A DNA stretch of 64,000 nucleotides, taken from NCBI GenBank assembly GCA_001599355.1, contig BCGQ01000001.1:1987135-2051134 (forward strand), written 5' to 3'. This document shows positions 29,462-39,646 of this stretch, piece by piece (the first letter of the stretch is position 1; each line of letters opens with the position of its first letter). The notes below the pieces were generated by a model, which did not search any database, had not been told where the DNA came from, and saw only the letters and a program-made list of their open reading frames with translations. The DNA is from Nakazawaea peltata. Its lineage: Eukaryota; Ascomycota; Pichiomycetes; Alaninales; Pachysolenaceae. The translations under genes and the position numbers were made by a program.

Positions 29462-32400
29462 ATGTCCCGATCCAGCAATTCCAGATCGCGACCCGTGTTT
29501 TTTTCAATATTTTTCAAGTTTCGCGATTTAAACTGGAAGGCAATCAAGTGGAAAGGTGAAGAAATGACACTGGAATTGGAGGGATTGAAAGCTGAAGAGA
29601 TCAGCGGTCCAGACGTTTCGATGGCTGGATCAGTCAATGAATCTCTGGCTCAAACTCCCGAGTATATTTCACCAAGTATCAAGCAAAAATTCAAAGATTA
29701 TTTTGTCCAAGATGAGAAGAAGAAGTTTGATCTTGATGAAACTGTTCAGCGGTTCAGTTATTTATTGAATTTGACCGGGTTATTCCGTCATTTTATTGAT
29801 CTGGAGCTGGAAAAGAATGAGGATTTCGCCCGTCTGTTACTGGTTGTCGAGGCCAACAAAAAAGGTGCCGCCAAGCGTAGAAAGACGGAGAAAGAAGAAG
29901 ACGCCGAGTTATTGAAGGAAGAATTCAACTCCGAGACCGCTGTGGAAGAATTCACCGAAAGTCCAGGCTACATTAAAGGTCAATTAAGACCTTACCAAAT
30001 CCAAGGTTTAAATTGGCTTATTTCTCTCTACAAAAATAATTTAAGTGGTATATTGGCCGATGAAATGGGTCTTGGTAAGACTTTACAAACCATTTCATTC
30101 TTGGGGTATTTACGTTATTATCGTAACGTACTGGGCCCTCATCTTGTTATTGTGCCAAAATCTACATTGGACAATTGGGCTCGTGAATTCCTGCGTTGGA
30201 CTCCCGATGTAAATGTCTTAGTATTACAAGGTGATAAAGAACAAAGAGGTTCGTTAATCAAGAATCGTATTATGCAATGTGATTTTGATGTCATTGTCTC
30301 TTCATATGAGATTGTCATCCGTGAGAAACTGCTGTTAAGAAAATTCAATTGGAGATATATCGTTGTCGATGAACTGCACCGTATTAAAAATGAGGAAAGT
30401 TTATTATCGCAAATCATCAGAATGTTCCATTCCCGTAATAGACTTTTAATCACCGGTACTCCTTTACAAAATAACTTACATGAATTATGGGCATTATTAA
30501 ACTTTGTTTTACCCGATGTGTTCACCTCTTCTGCATCATTTGACCAATGGTTTTCAGCGGATAACGATAGTCAGGGTGATGTAGTTCAACAATTACATAA
30601 AGTTTTACAACCATTTTTACTTCGTCGTATTAAAAATGATGTGGAGAAAACTTTATTACCAAAGAAAGAGTTGAATGTCTACTTATCGATGTCCAAAATG
30701 CAGAAAAGGTGGTATCAAAGCATTTTAGAGAAAGATATCGATGCTGTAAATGGTACTAATGGTAAAAGAGAGTCCAAAACTCGTTTATTGAACATCGTCA
30801 TGCAATTAAGAAAATGTTGTAATCATCCTTATCTTTTTGAGGGTGCAGAACCCGGTCCTCCATACACTACGGATGAACATTTAGTGTTCAATTCGCAAAA
30901 GATGAAGGTTTTGGATAAATTATTACTCAAGTGTAAACAAGAGGGGAACAGAGTCTTGATTTTTTCACAAATGAGTCGTATGTTGGACATTTTAGAGGAT
31001 TACTGTATTTTCAGAGATTATAAATATTGCCGTATTGATGGTCAAACTGATCACGCCGATCGTATCGAGCTGATTGATCAATATAATGCTCCAGATTCTG
31101 ATAAATTTGTCTTTTTATTGACTACAAGAGCCGGTGGGTTAGGTATTAATTTGGTCACACTGAATGTTGTGGTATTATTCGACTCAGATTGGAATCCTCA
31201 ACTGGATTTACAACTGATGGATAGAGCTCATCGTATTGGACAAAAGAAACAAGTTTATGTATATCGTTTTGTCACTGAAAATGCCATTGAGGAGAAGATT
31301 TTACAAAGGCTGTCCCAAAAATTAAGATTAGATCAGTTGGTTATTCAACAAGGACGTCAAGTACCACAGCTGCAACAACAGCTGAGCTCCTCTAAAGATG
31401 AATTATTAGATATGATTCAACATGGACTGGCCGAAGTTTTCAAAGATGTTGCTTCTTCAAGAGGAGGTGCCGATGATTCAAGTGATAAGAATGATGATTT
31501 AGATTTAGATGCTTTATTACTGGCTTCAGGTTCTAAAACCGAAGAGTTGAACTCCAAATATCTGAAATTGGGATTGAACGATTTACTGAATTTCACATCT
31601 GATGAGTCCGTTTATGAATGGAATGGAAAGAATTTCCAAAAGAAACAACCTGGTAGTGGACTAAATTTGGCTGCTTTGGACTGGATGAATCCTCAGAAAA
31701 GAGAACGTAAAGAAAATTATAACATCGATGGTTATTATCGTGATGTTTTGAATACCGGAGGACCTAAACAACCTGCTAAACTGCCTGGAATTAAGGCTCC
31801 AAAGGCTTTGAATTTGTATGATCATCAGTTTTATCCATTAAAATTATATGAATTACATGAATTGGAGAAAAATTATTATAAAAAGATGACCATGACAAAG
31901 CTGGAGGAACAATCGATGAGTGATCTGGATGATCCATTGGATAATATCTTGGAGGTGCAAGAAATTCAAAGAGCTCGTGAATTGACACCTGAAGAAGAAC
32001 AGTTGAAGCAACAATTACTTCAAGAGGGGTTCAGTAATTGGTCGAGAAGAGATTTCTATTACTATATCCAGATGTGTATCAAACATGGTCGTCGTAATTT
32101 GAGTAAAATTGCTGCAGAATTCGAAGAAAAGACTTACGACGAGGTTTTACTGTATTCCAAAGTATTCTGGGAAAGATATTATGAGATTGAGAATATCGAG
32201 AGATATGTCCAACAGATGGAACAAGGTGAAGAAAAACTGAGAAGATTGAAGATTCAGAGAAAATGCTTACATTACAAGATGAGTCAATACGAGTCACCAT
32301 TACAAGAATTGACTTTACAAAGCCATCCACTGTTACGTCAATTCACCATTGATGAAGATCGGTTCATTATTTTCCAAATGTTCAAACATGGAGTCGACAA

Positions 32401-32728
32401 TCCGGAATTGAACGAATTGATCATTAGTGAATTTAGAACCAGTCCAATGTTCAAGTTTGATTATTTCATCAAATCCAGAACTTCTATGGAGATTGGTAGA
32501 AGATGCCAAAGTTTATTGCATTCGATTGTGAAGGAGGTAAGTCCTGTTTTTGATAAGAGCAATAAGGTGAAAGGTAAGGGAAAAGGTGGTAAGCTGAAGG
32601 GTGGTGCTGTTAAGAGTAGTGCAGCTAAGAGTAGTGCAGCTAAGACCAGTGCAACTAAGAGTAGCACAGCCAAGAGAGGTGCTAACGGAACTGCCAAGAA
32701 TTCCACCAAGAGAAGAAGGACTAAATAA
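29462..32728 (+). CDS. ISW1: ISWI-type chromatin remodelling ATPase
   Basis: 1,088 residues from the first ATG (29462). A second ATG at 29564 would give 1,054, and the first 34 residues look unlike family sequence, so 29564 may be the true start. Features in order: SNF2 ATPase (LADEMGLGKT Walker A; DExH box; motif VI), then HAND, SANT and SLIDE domains (about 740-1030) and a Lys/Ser/Ala-rich tail from a 15-bp repeat. It slides and spaces nucleosomes. CTG at 30374 makes the box DE-[CTG]-H where Ala is invariant, and CTG at 31202 and 31214 fall on Ala in NPQ-A-DLQ-A-MDRAHRIGQ. ISW1 rather than ISW2 is chosen from the adjacent GPX, ALG7 and HD genes (YBR242-245 order). Confidence 0.92.
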   Translation: MSRSSNSRSRPVFFSIFFKFRDLNWKAIKWKGEEMTLELEGLKAEEISGPDVSMAGSVNESLAQTPEYISPSIKQKFKDYFVQDEKKKFDLDETVQRFSYLLNLTGLFRHFIDLELEKNEDFARLLLVVEANKKGAAKRRKTEKEEDAELLKEEFNSETAVEEFTESPGYIKGQLRPYQIQGLNWLISLYKNNLSGILADEMGLGKTLQTISFLGYLRYYRNVLGPHLVIVPKSTLDNWAREFLRWTPDVNVLVLQGDKEQRGSLIKNRIMQCDFDVIVSSYEIVIREKLLLRKFNWRYIVVDELHRIKNEESLLSQIIRMFHSRNRLLITGTPLQNNLHELWALLNFVLPDVFTSSASFDQWFSADNDSQGDVVQQLHKVLQPFLLRRIKNDVEKTLLPKKELNVYLSMSKMQKRWYQSILEKDIDAVNGTNGKRESKTRLLNIVMQLRKCCNHPYLFEGAEPGPPYTTDEHLVFNSQKMKVLDKLLLKCKQEGNRVLIFSQMSRMLDILEDYCIFRDYKYCRIDGQTDHADRIELIDQYNAPDSDKFVFLLTTRAGGLGINLVTLNVVVLFDSDWNPQLDLQLMDRAHRIGQKKQVYVYRFVTENAIEEKILQRLSQKLRLDQLVIQQGRQVPQLQQQLSSSKDELLDMIQHGLAEVFKDVASSRGGADDSSDKNDDLDLDALLLASGSKTEELNSKYLKLGLNDLLNFTSDESVYEWNGKNFQKKQPGSGLNLAALDWMNPQKRERKENYNIDGYYRDVLNTGGPKQPAKLPGIKAPKALNLYDHQFYPLKLYELHELEKNYYKKMTMTKLEEQSMSDLDDPLDNILEVQEIQRARELTPEEEQLKQQLLQEGFSNWSRRDFYYYIQMCIKHGRRNLSKIAAEFEEKTYDEVLLYSKVFWERYYEIENIERYVQQMEQGEEKLRRLKIQRKCLHYKMSQYESPLQELTLQSHPLLRQFTIDEDRFIIFQMFKHGVDNPELNELIISEFRTSPMFKFDYFIKSRTSMEIGRRCQSLLHSIVKEVSPVFDKSNKVKGKGKGGKLKGGAVKSSAAKSSAAKTSATKSSTAKRGANGTAKNSTKRRRTK

Positions 32729-33195
32729 ATCTATAATTGAACAATAAAACGGATGCAGATCTGAAAATTAGTGTAAACTGAGCATAATATGAATTATGTA
32801 AACGAAGTTCTAGCAAAATACGAAATCTTATTGTAATTGTAACTATTGCTTATAATTTGTAAAATGCTCAATACGCCTCGAGCCAACTTACTACGGGGCT
32901 GACTTTGTCAAAAGTTCACAATAACTATTAATAGAAGTCCCGTCCCTTTCCATCGCCCCTGCTGTGTGGCTCCTATGACGTTCTCATCGCCAGCCAGTCC
33001 AGACCCTATCCCTTACTAAGCGCCCCAGCAACCCTTCCGTTCATGTATCCTCGGTTTTAAAGTTGGCAGCAAAAACGTTGGGAATTTCTTTTTAAAAAAG
33101 AAACGAGCGGCACTCATCTTGAAAATATAAAAAGAGCAAACTCTTCCTGATTCAAGGGCGTTAGTGATAGGTCATCGAGAGAATAAAAATACAAT
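32729..33195 (+). promoter_or_regulatory. Promoter of the first GPX gene, Yap1 and stress sites
   Basis: This 467-bp gap holds the ISW1 3' end and the GPX promoter. TTACTAA at 33013-33019 matches the Yap1 response element (TTA[C/G]TAA). CCCCT at 32956-32960 matches a stress-response element core. A TATA box, TATAAAAA, lies at 33126-33133, 63-70 bp before the ATG. Yap1 control of GPX genes is established in S. cerevisiae; here it is inferred from sites only. Confidence 0.5.
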
Positions 33196-33684
33196 ATGGT
33201 TGCAGCATCTTTCTACGATTTGGCTCCTTTGGACAAAACCGGTAAGCCATACTCCTTTGAGCAATTGAAGGGCAAAGTTGTCTTGATTGTCAACGTTGCC
33301 TCCAAGTGTGGATTCACCCCTCAATACAAGGAATTACAACTGTTGTATGAGAAGTATTCCGAGCAAGGATTCATCATTTTGGGATTCCCATCTTCTGAGT
33401 TTGCCAACCAAGAGTTTGAGAACCAAGATGAGATCAGTTCTTTCTGTGAATTGAACTTTGGTGTCAAGTTCCCAATCATGAAGAAGACCAATGTCAACGG
33501 TAACGAGCAAAACGAGGTTTACGAATTTTTGAAGAGCAAGAAGGCTGGTATCTTGGGTTTCAGAGGTATCAAATGGAACTTTGAGAAGTTTTTGATTAAC
33601 AAGGAGGGTGAGGTTGTTTCTAGACATTCTTCTTTGACCAAGCCATCTTCGTTGGAATCTAACATTGAGCAATTGTTGAAATGA
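33196..33684 (+). CDS. Glutathione/thioredoxin peroxidase (GPX2/HYR1 type)
   Basis: A 162-residue cytosolic thiol peroxidase that reduces H2O2 and lipid peroxides. The peroxidatic Cys is C38 in VASKCGFTPQY, the resolving Cys lies in SSFCELNFGV, and the Trp-Asn pair in KWNFEKFL is present. Where most members have the catalytic Gln (FPCNQF), this one has Glu (FPSSEF). The CTG at 33340 sits where Hyr1 has Ala (KELE-A-LY). Codons look like those of a well-expressed gene. Placement beside ISW1 matches S. cerevisiae GPX2 (YBR244W), although the minus-strand copy has the matching orientation. The paralogue at 33960-34526 is tail to tail, 275 bp away. Confidence 0.93.
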   Translation: MVAASFYDLAPLDKTGKPYSFEQLKGKVVLIVNVASKCGFTPQYKELQLLYEKYSEQGFIILGFPSSEFANQEFENQDEISSFCELNFGVKFPIMKKTNVNGNEQNEVYEFLKSKKAGILGFRGIKWNFEKFLINKEGEVVSRHSSLTKPSSLESNIEQLLK

Positions 33685-33959
33685 GTAATCTTGTATCTAT
33701 AGGATAATAAATGAAATGATAGAATTGAGATAGTGTATTTGTTGTAGACTTGTGAATCTTTGGACCGAACTATTTTTAGTTCCTTATTGTATCTATGCAC
33801 AACTGCATCATTCTAGAACATACACCGCAGTATAACTCTTGGACCATGATCCAGAGCGATATATCATCTATTAAGAGAGCAAAATATCCTACAATACTTG
33901 AACTAATTAAACATGGATTAGGCCTAAATACCTTATTAATATACACCATACACAACAAT

Positions 33960-34526
33960 TTATTCCTTTAACAACTTCTCAATCTTCAGCTCCAAATGAG
34001 ATGGATTCGTAAGACTAGAAAATCTACTGACAATTTCTCCCTTCTTGTTGATCAAGAACTTCTCGAAATTCCATTTCACCAGTCTGATACCAAAGATACC
34101 CAGCTTCTCGGATTTCAAATATTTGTATACTTCATCAGTATTGGCACCATTTACACTGACTTTCTTCATGATTGGGAAGTCAATACCAAAGTTCAAATAA
34201 CAGAACTGAACGATCTGTTTCTGAGAACCACGCTCTTGCTTGAATGAATCACTTGGGAACAGGATAATTTGTAAACCTTGAGAAGAGAATTTCTTACTCA
34301 AATTCTCCAAATCCTTATACTGAGGAGTGAAACCACATTTAGAAGCAACGTTCACTATAAGAACAACCTTGCCCCTTAATTGGTCAAATGGGAATGGCTC
34401 ATCAGAAGAGTCCAATGGAGCCAACTGATAGAACCTCTCACTCAGACTAGCAACAATCTTCTCATGAGAGTCCTTCTTCAGGTCCAATGTGTTATTTAAT
34501 GTAAGATTTGAATCGACCAGTGTCAT
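33960..34526 (-). CDS. Second glutathione-peroxidase-family protein, GPX2-like
   Basis: A 188-residue paralogue of the neighbouring GPX, with a 28-residue N-terminal extension. Peroxidatic Cys C64 (VASKCGFTPQY), resolving Cys (VQFCYLNFGI) and Trp-Asn (KWNFEKFL) are kept. The catalytic Gln position reads Ser (FPSDSFKQE). It therefore has the two-Cys thiol-peroxidase pair but an altered tetrad, as does its neighbour. Its orientation relative to ISW1 and the HD gene is the one S. cerevisiae GPX2 has. The inverted pair probably arose by local duplication. Confidence 0.9.
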   Translation of the reverse strand: MTLVDSNLTLNNTLDLKKDSHEKIVASLSERFYQLAPLDSSDEPFPFDQLRGKVVLIVNVASKCGFTPQYKDLENLSKKFSSQGLQIILFPSDSFKQERGSQKQIVQFCYLNFGIDFPIMKKVSVNGANTDEVYKYLKSEKLGIFGIRLVKWNFEKFLINKKGEIVSRFSSLTNPSHLELKIEKLLKE

Positions 34527-35649
34527 TATTGAGTGTACTTATGTGTGTTAGGTCGCCGTCGCAATCTAAATGTCCCCTTCCGCTATTATATATGGGAGTG
34601 AGTCGAATTGAATATTACCTTAAATTGACAACAATTTTTACGCCGTCTTGCAGTTTCCTAAAATGGCGCAATACTTTATTCCTTTTAAGCTCTTAACTTA
34701 ATGTACAGTAGATAAAACCTCAAAATGAAAGTAAAGTTTAAAGTTATCAGCGGACAGCTGCTGCTTTTATAAAATTTTAAAATCGTACTGAGATTTTCGT
34801 TACCGCAAATGGAATGGGTGAGAGGAGCGGAAACTCGGAGCTTGACGACCACCGGGGAGGTGTGACGAATAATAGAGCTGAGTGGACTGAGTGTACAATA
34901 GGTTTTTTTCGGTGAATGTGGATGCAACAATAAAAAAACATGCGTTTCTGCAAGGGAGATGGAGAGTAGCTAAGTGGTGGAAGGGGATGCAATGGATGCG
35001 TAAGTTATGATGAGTTTAAAGAGGGTTTAAGTTAAGGGAGGGAATATATATTGGGGGACATTCAGGGAGCAAGAAGGAGGAATAAGGATTCAGGTGAATT
35101 GGTTTCAGTTAGATATTCCTGATAACAAGAAGATTATTTGAATCACCGTAGAGTGTCTTTGATCAATGTTATGCATGAAAATTTTTTTCACCTATATTGT
35201 AGACTAAAAAAGCTTAGGAGAGATTGGGCAGATTAACCGGCCGCGGAGTTAGGAAGGGAATGGGGGACAGGGTGGGGAAACTTTGGAGAGAAAATGAATG
35301 GAATGATGATTTGAATTTGTTATTGGTTGAGACCATGAAGTAGCCACTCTCTATTTACCAATCTCTACAACCTCTTTTATCTCTTCCACCACCCTTCATC
35401 TCATCACCTTAACCTGTACTATCTTCCAAATCTGAAGAAATTTGCGCAAATCGTACATATAGGGTTCACTAAACTGCAATCCCCTAAAAGATTTTACTAA
35501 CAATTCCAGATGGCCGCAATGCAAGTGGTTAGATGCATCTTCTTACCAATAGAAAACTGCTCAAAAAATAACTACCCATAAGGCTTAGTGAGACCCTGAG
35601 CTGAAAACGAAATTTCATAAATCTAGAAGAAAAAAAAAGAACAATTAAT
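34527..35649. other. Intergenic between GPX pair and tRNA-Gly
   Basis: About 1.1 kb with no supported protein gene. The ORFs present are short and lack features. It includes the promoter of the minus-strand GPX and a purine-rich stretch at about 35020-35100. Nothing else is recognised. Confidence 0.5.
35630..35638 (-). terminator. RNA polymerase III terminator of tRNA-Gly
   Basis: A run of nine A on the + strand (nine T on the tRNA strand), starting 12 bp after the tRNA 3' end. This is the usual oligo-T terminator. Confidence 0.75.
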
Positions 35650-35721
35650 TGCAAGGACGGGGATTCGAACCCCGGTCACCAGCTTGGAAGGCTAGGATGC
35701 TAACCACTACACTATCCATGC
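35650..35721 (-). tRNA. tRNA-Gly (anticodon UCC)
   Basis: A 72-nt cloverleaf without intron. The acceptor stem (35715-35721 with 35651-35657) has a single T-T mismatch in its middle. The D arm contains GTGTAGTGGTTAGCAT. The anticodon stem CTAGC/GCTGG closes the loop CTTCCAA with TCC at 35686-35688. The T arm is CGGGG-TTCGAAT-CCCCG, and the discriminator is A. The D-arm and anticodon region resemble S. cerevisiae tRNA-Gly(UCC). It reads GGA codons. Confidence 0.93.
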
Positions 35722-35852
35722 TCTTGTTCTTGTTTAGTGTTCAAGAAATTCAGTACATATCATGAGATTTGAGTAGAATCATCAATTTCCAATTCGAGAT
35801 CTTCCGATTTAGACAGTATACAAACGATCAGAAATAACGATTTATTATACAT

Positions 35853-37214
35853 CTATAAGGGCCATGAGAGGTTGTCGAAACCAAATAACCATTGAGCAAC
35901 CAGATGTCTCAGTACTAATCCCGTGATCCCTACAAAGAATTGGAGGGTAAGCAAAGTCAGACAAAGCTTGTCTTCTCTCATTGGGCCGAACCATACTAAT
36001 ACCAAATTGATCAAGGTGAAGTTATTGGAGCGTAATATAGTACCCTTTTCATCAACAACGACCTTGGCTAAATGAAGTTTATCGAGCAATATCAATACTT
36101 TGGAAACAATTGGAGATAATTTCTTTTCACTTAAATCGACCTGAGATGGGTACATCAAATTGTCTTCTGCATTATAAGAGGGAAGTCTATGACGTGGACA
36201 TGGGATGATTCCAAATAATTGGGGAACTGAATACAAGAAGTTGAAGATTTGAGGGATGAAGAACAATAAAAGAGTCTTACTGAAATGACCCAAAATTCCC
36301 ACGATCGAAAAGAGCATCCCACTGAAATAACAGAAAGTATCTCCAACAAACACCTGTGAAGGGTACCAATTGAACTTACACAACAGCAAAGCACAACCCA
36401 AGAAAGGGATCAACATACAACTGGAGAACAAATGGGAATCATACAGAGGAGATGAAGCATCCAATGGGATCAAATAACACATATCGTTCAATAAAATCAA
36501 CACCAGTAATACCACGGTTTGACCCACTTCCAAACCATTGACTCCTGCAAGAATATTGACACTATTTGGACAGAATATCAGTACACTCAGCATGTAGGCG
36601 TAGTATCCGTAGCTTAAATCTATGTTATGGAAGGGTAAATCGAACCATTTTTGAATGAAATTTGGAATCAAGATCGATGTCACCCCGAAATCAACATAGT
36701 AAACTATAAGTAATGGGATCAGGGCGATCAGAGGAAGGAAGAATTTGTGTCTCCATCTGATATCGAACAAATCATCCAATAAACCCAACAAAATCATACT
36801 CTCCAAACTAAGTAATCCACTCAAGTAAGAACTCAACTTGCTATGAGGGAAGTAATGTTGCAATTGCAGTCCATCCACAGCAAGTCCAAATTCTCTATTG
36901 CCTCCACCTGACGTGTCGGTGATCAAGAACTTTAAGAAAAAGAATGGGATGAACCAAAACATGAGGAACAAATATGTGATCAGCAGGATAGCTCCTACAG
37001 TCTCTGGAATGATAGGTTTGTCCTTCTTCGAGAGATCCTTCCCGAACAATCCAATCTTGATGAAGGCGGGCGATACCCGTGGAATCAAATAGCAGATAAT
37101 ATGGTATCCTAAGATGGCTAGAGCAGCCGAGATATGTAATGGCTGGTAACTAGAACTGGCATGCCACATGAGTCCAGCAGCCAATGCCAATGAAGCAACC
37201 TCGAACAATGCCAT
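35853..37214 (-). CDS. ALG7: UDP-GlcNAc:dolichyl-phosphate GlcNAc-1-P transferase
   Basis: A 453-residue multi-spanning ER enzyme that makes dolichyl-PP-GlcNAc, the first committed step of N-glycosylation and the target of tunicamycin. About ten membrane spans are visible. Conserved family stretches are FGKDLSKKDKPIIPETVGA (about 58-76), LGLLDDLFDIRWRHKF, NILAGVNGLEVGQT, FVGDTFCYFSGM and CPRHRLP. The frame extends to 37376, but the ATG at 37214 (MALFEVASL) gives the family length (448 in S. cerevisiae) and the extra residues lack similarity. Adjacent to the HD gene and GPX as in S. cerevisiae, but inverted relative to them. Confidence 0.96.
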   Translation of the reverse strand: MALFEVASLALAAGLMWHASSSYQPLHISAALAILGYHIICYLIPRVSPAFIKIGLFGKDLSKKDKPIIPETVGAILLITYLFLMFWFIPFFFLKFLITDTSGGGNREFGLAVDGLQLQHYFPHSKLSSYLSGLLSLESMILLGLLDDLFDIRWRHKFFLPLIALIPLLIVYYVDFGVTSILIPNFIQKWFDLPFHNIDLSYGYYAYMLSVLIFCPNSVNILAGVNGLEVGQTVVLLVLILLNDMCYLIPLDASSPLYDSHLFSSCMLIPFLGCALLLCKFNWYPSQVFVGDTFCYFSGMLFSIVGILGHFSKTLLLFFIPQIFNFLYSVPQLFGIIPCPRHRLPSYNAEDNLMYPSQVDLSEKKLSPIVSKVLILLDKLHLAKVVVDEKGTILRSNNFTLINLVLVWFGPMREDKLCLTLLTLQFFVGITGLVLRHLVAQWLFGFDNLSWPL

Positions 37215-37449
37215 GTTATGTATTTGGATGGGGAGTAGCGGTTCTCGATAGGTTGGTGCACTATTTAAAACGTGTCTAGATCTTGGGGCAAATACAGGGC
37301 AAAATAGGGGCGGCTTAGATGAGGTGTGTGAAAAATTAAGGGCAAATTTGGGGAGAGAGAGGGGAAAAAAGGGCAATTTTCAGCTCATCACTGATCGGAT
37401 TCATGCTTGAAAAATGGTATTTATAAATATTAGAGAAGGTATGAATGAA

Positions 37450-38244
37450 CTATTTATATTGACTCCAGAATAAGGATCTTTCCAGAATCAATTCATCGGC
37501 CATATTTCCAATTTCGGTGGTTTTAATCATAGATCTAGCACTGAAAAATTCCTCTAAATCTTTCTTGCCCTTAAATTGTTGCTCGTATTGGAAGGCACTA
37601 ATTAACAACTCGTACTTATCGATATCTTTGACGATGCGCGCATTGAAGTTTCTTTGTAATTCGTAATCTAACCATAAATCAGCTAATTGTTGAGAAAATT
37701 CAGCATTATATGGTTTGATGATATCACAGATATATAAGATGGCCTTATATTCTCTTTTGCCCTTTTCTATTTTATCGACTTCTTTATCATGTGGAACAAT
37801 ATCACCAACTAACAGTTCAGCCAAATCATGAACTAAAGCGATTTGACAACATTTGCTCAAGTCAACTTGTTCGTCATCTGGGACCTCTCTTTGTAAATTC
37901 TCCTTGTTCAAAGACATGGCGATAAGAGACATACGATACATATGATCAGCGATACTTTCACACTCGTTGATACCATGATTCAACCATCCAGTTCTCTTTT
38001 GAGTCTTCAACAAGCTGATCATTTGTTGGAAGGCAACTATATATGAGTATGAGCTCTGCTTGCCTGATTTGCTGGCGGTTCTTTGCAAAAGATCCTTGAG
38101 CTCTGCTGGTAAAACCAGTTCAGGGTCCCATTTGGTGTCGAAAGATGGAAGCATGTTCTTGGATGTACTATATGATAACGATGGCAGGGCTACAGTCATG
38201 GCTTTCAGGATATTTAGTCTCCTTGTAGTTACTGCTCTTAACAT
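37450..38244 (-). CDS. HD-domain phosphohydrolase (YBR242W/YGL101W, HDDC2 type)
   Basis: 264 residues from ATG 38244; the open frame reaches a TTG at 38292 that I do not use. The HD fold has metal ligands in INECESIADHMYRM (His) and ALVHDLAELLVGDI (His-Asp). The human homologue HDDC2 and bacterial YfbR are 5'-deoxynucleotidases, so a role in dNMP turnover is likely. The N-terminus is basic with few acidic residues (MLRAVTTRRLNILKAM), possibly mitochondrial. S. cerevisiae has the pair YBR242W and YGL101W from the genome duplication; a single gene stands here among neighbours of both. Confidence 0.9.
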   Translation of the reverse strand: MLRAVTTRRLNILKAMTVALPSLSYSTSKNMLPSFDTKWDPELVLPAELKDLLQRTASKSGKQSSYSYIVAFQQMISLLKTQKRTGWLNHGINECESIADHMYRMSLIAMSLNKENLQREVPDDEQVDLSKCCQIALVHDLAELLVGDIVPHDKEVDKIEKGKREYKAILYICDIIKPYNAEFSQQLADLWLDYELQRNFNARIVKDIDKYELLISAFQYEQQFKGKKDLEEFFSARSMIKTTEIGNMADELILERSLFWSQYK

Positions 38245-38829
38245 AAAAGCTCTTATGGAAGAGATGAGAGATGATGAATTTGTTCGGGGCAATTTCGGTT
38301 TATATGGGCAAAAAAAAAATCTTTTGTTTATGAATTACTGGATTCGGAATATGGGGGGCAGAAGATTCAAAGGGGAGGGAAGGTAGGGGGAAGGTTGGGA
38401 GAGGGAGAAGCTGGGAGAGAATCAGGAGCAGATTAGGAATATTGAGGATGTGTGAGAGGGGATGAATAGGGAGAGGAGTTCGGGGAGGGCCCCATTGAGC
38501 ATTGGGCACATTGAGCTCCTTGCGCTGAATGTATGGAAATTTTGACTCTTGGAGAAAAGTATGGCCATCCATAGAAATTGGGCAGAGGGCCAGAGGGCAT
38601 CCTTTGATGGAGAGAAAATTCATCAAGATCTGAAGAGACAAGTTGGAGAGAAGGGGAGAATTTCGATAAAAAATATGGGCCAGTAGATTGGACGGAACAA
38701 TCGCACAGCTAAGGCTGAAATCTTCTACTTTTCTACTCTTCATCTATAGTTATGAGGTTTATTTTATATGATAAAAATTATTTATTTTGCATTAAGAACA
38801 TTATCGAAATATTAAAACATATAAAATTC
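38245..38829. other. Intergenic between HD gene and RPL28
   Basis: 585 bp with no supported gene. A 147-codon minus-strand frame (38300-38743) is Pro/Leu-rich without domains and is treated as chance. The region carries a G-rich purine tract at about 38350-38480 on the + strand. Confidence 0.5.
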
Positions 38830-39646
38830 TTAAGCAACCAACTCGACAACACCACCAGCAGCTCTGATCTTCTCTTCAGCCAACTTGGAAACGTATCTAG
38901 CCTTGACGATAACTGGGACCTCTGGTAATCTACCCTTACCCAAAACCTTACCGTAACCGGAAGCCAAGGTGTCAATGACAACAGCGGCGGACTTGCTGGA
39001 CTTCAACAGTTCCTCCTTGTTTTGTTCTGGAACCAAAGTCCATAACTTGTCAAGGTTGATGACTGGTCTCCAGAAGTGGTTTTGTTGCTTGTGGAAGTAT
39101 CTCATACCAACCTTACCGAAGTAACCTGGATGGTACTTATCCAAGTTAGTTCTGTGATGGTGTTGACCACCGGCCATACCACGACCACCCGGGTGCTTTC
39201 TGTGCTTACCGATACGACCGTTACCGGCTATAAAATATGTTAGTAAATCAGTTTGAAAATGGTTAAAATGGTAGACTTCATATCTGGTATGGAAATCAAA
39301 TGAAAGTGATATTGGACGAGATGATTCCTCTTGGTGACATTGTAAAACCTTGACGATGCTTCTTTCAATATTAATTTAACAAATAATAACTGCCAATACG
39401 AATACAATCTCTTCAAATTACATTAGGTGAATCCTCTGGCATGATATCATTGCTTAATGTGTCCCATTCATTTGAATCTTCTTATATTTAATGACCCTAT
39501 TCACGTCTTCATTCTCTTCATCATTCACTGTTCCAATAGATTACCATTCCCATGACGCTGATATGAATCCTTCCAACTGTCTGATGCAATTACATACCGG
39601 AAACGTGACCTCTGTGCTTTCTAGTTTTAGTTAATCTGGTAGGCAT
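38830..39646 (-). CDS. RPL28: Ribosomal protein L28 (uL15/L27a), spliced
   Basis: A 148-residue 60S protein. Exon 1 is 39598-39646 ([16 protein letters not shown] plus one base). The intron is 39228-39597 (370 bp; 5' GTATGT; branch TACTAAC at 39239-39245; acceptor ending in TAG). Exon 2 is 38830-39227 ([20 protein letters not shown] through [10 protein letters not shown]). The splice phase restores SAGNGRIGK, matching the family (149 residues in S. cerevisiae). The intron lies at the same early position as in S. cerevisiae RPL28 and is much longer than others in this window. A palindromic Tbf1-like site sits upstream. Confidence 0.97.

Noticed and set aside
38300-38743. 147-codon minus-strand ORF starting with ATG
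   Set aside because: Pro/Leu-rich composition from a purine-rich tract, no domain, and it overlaps the expected promoter of the HD gene.
39228-39597. Possible snoRNA in the long RPL28 intron
   Set aside because: ATGATGA-like sequences occur, but I found no properly spaced box C/D pair and no H/ACA layout.
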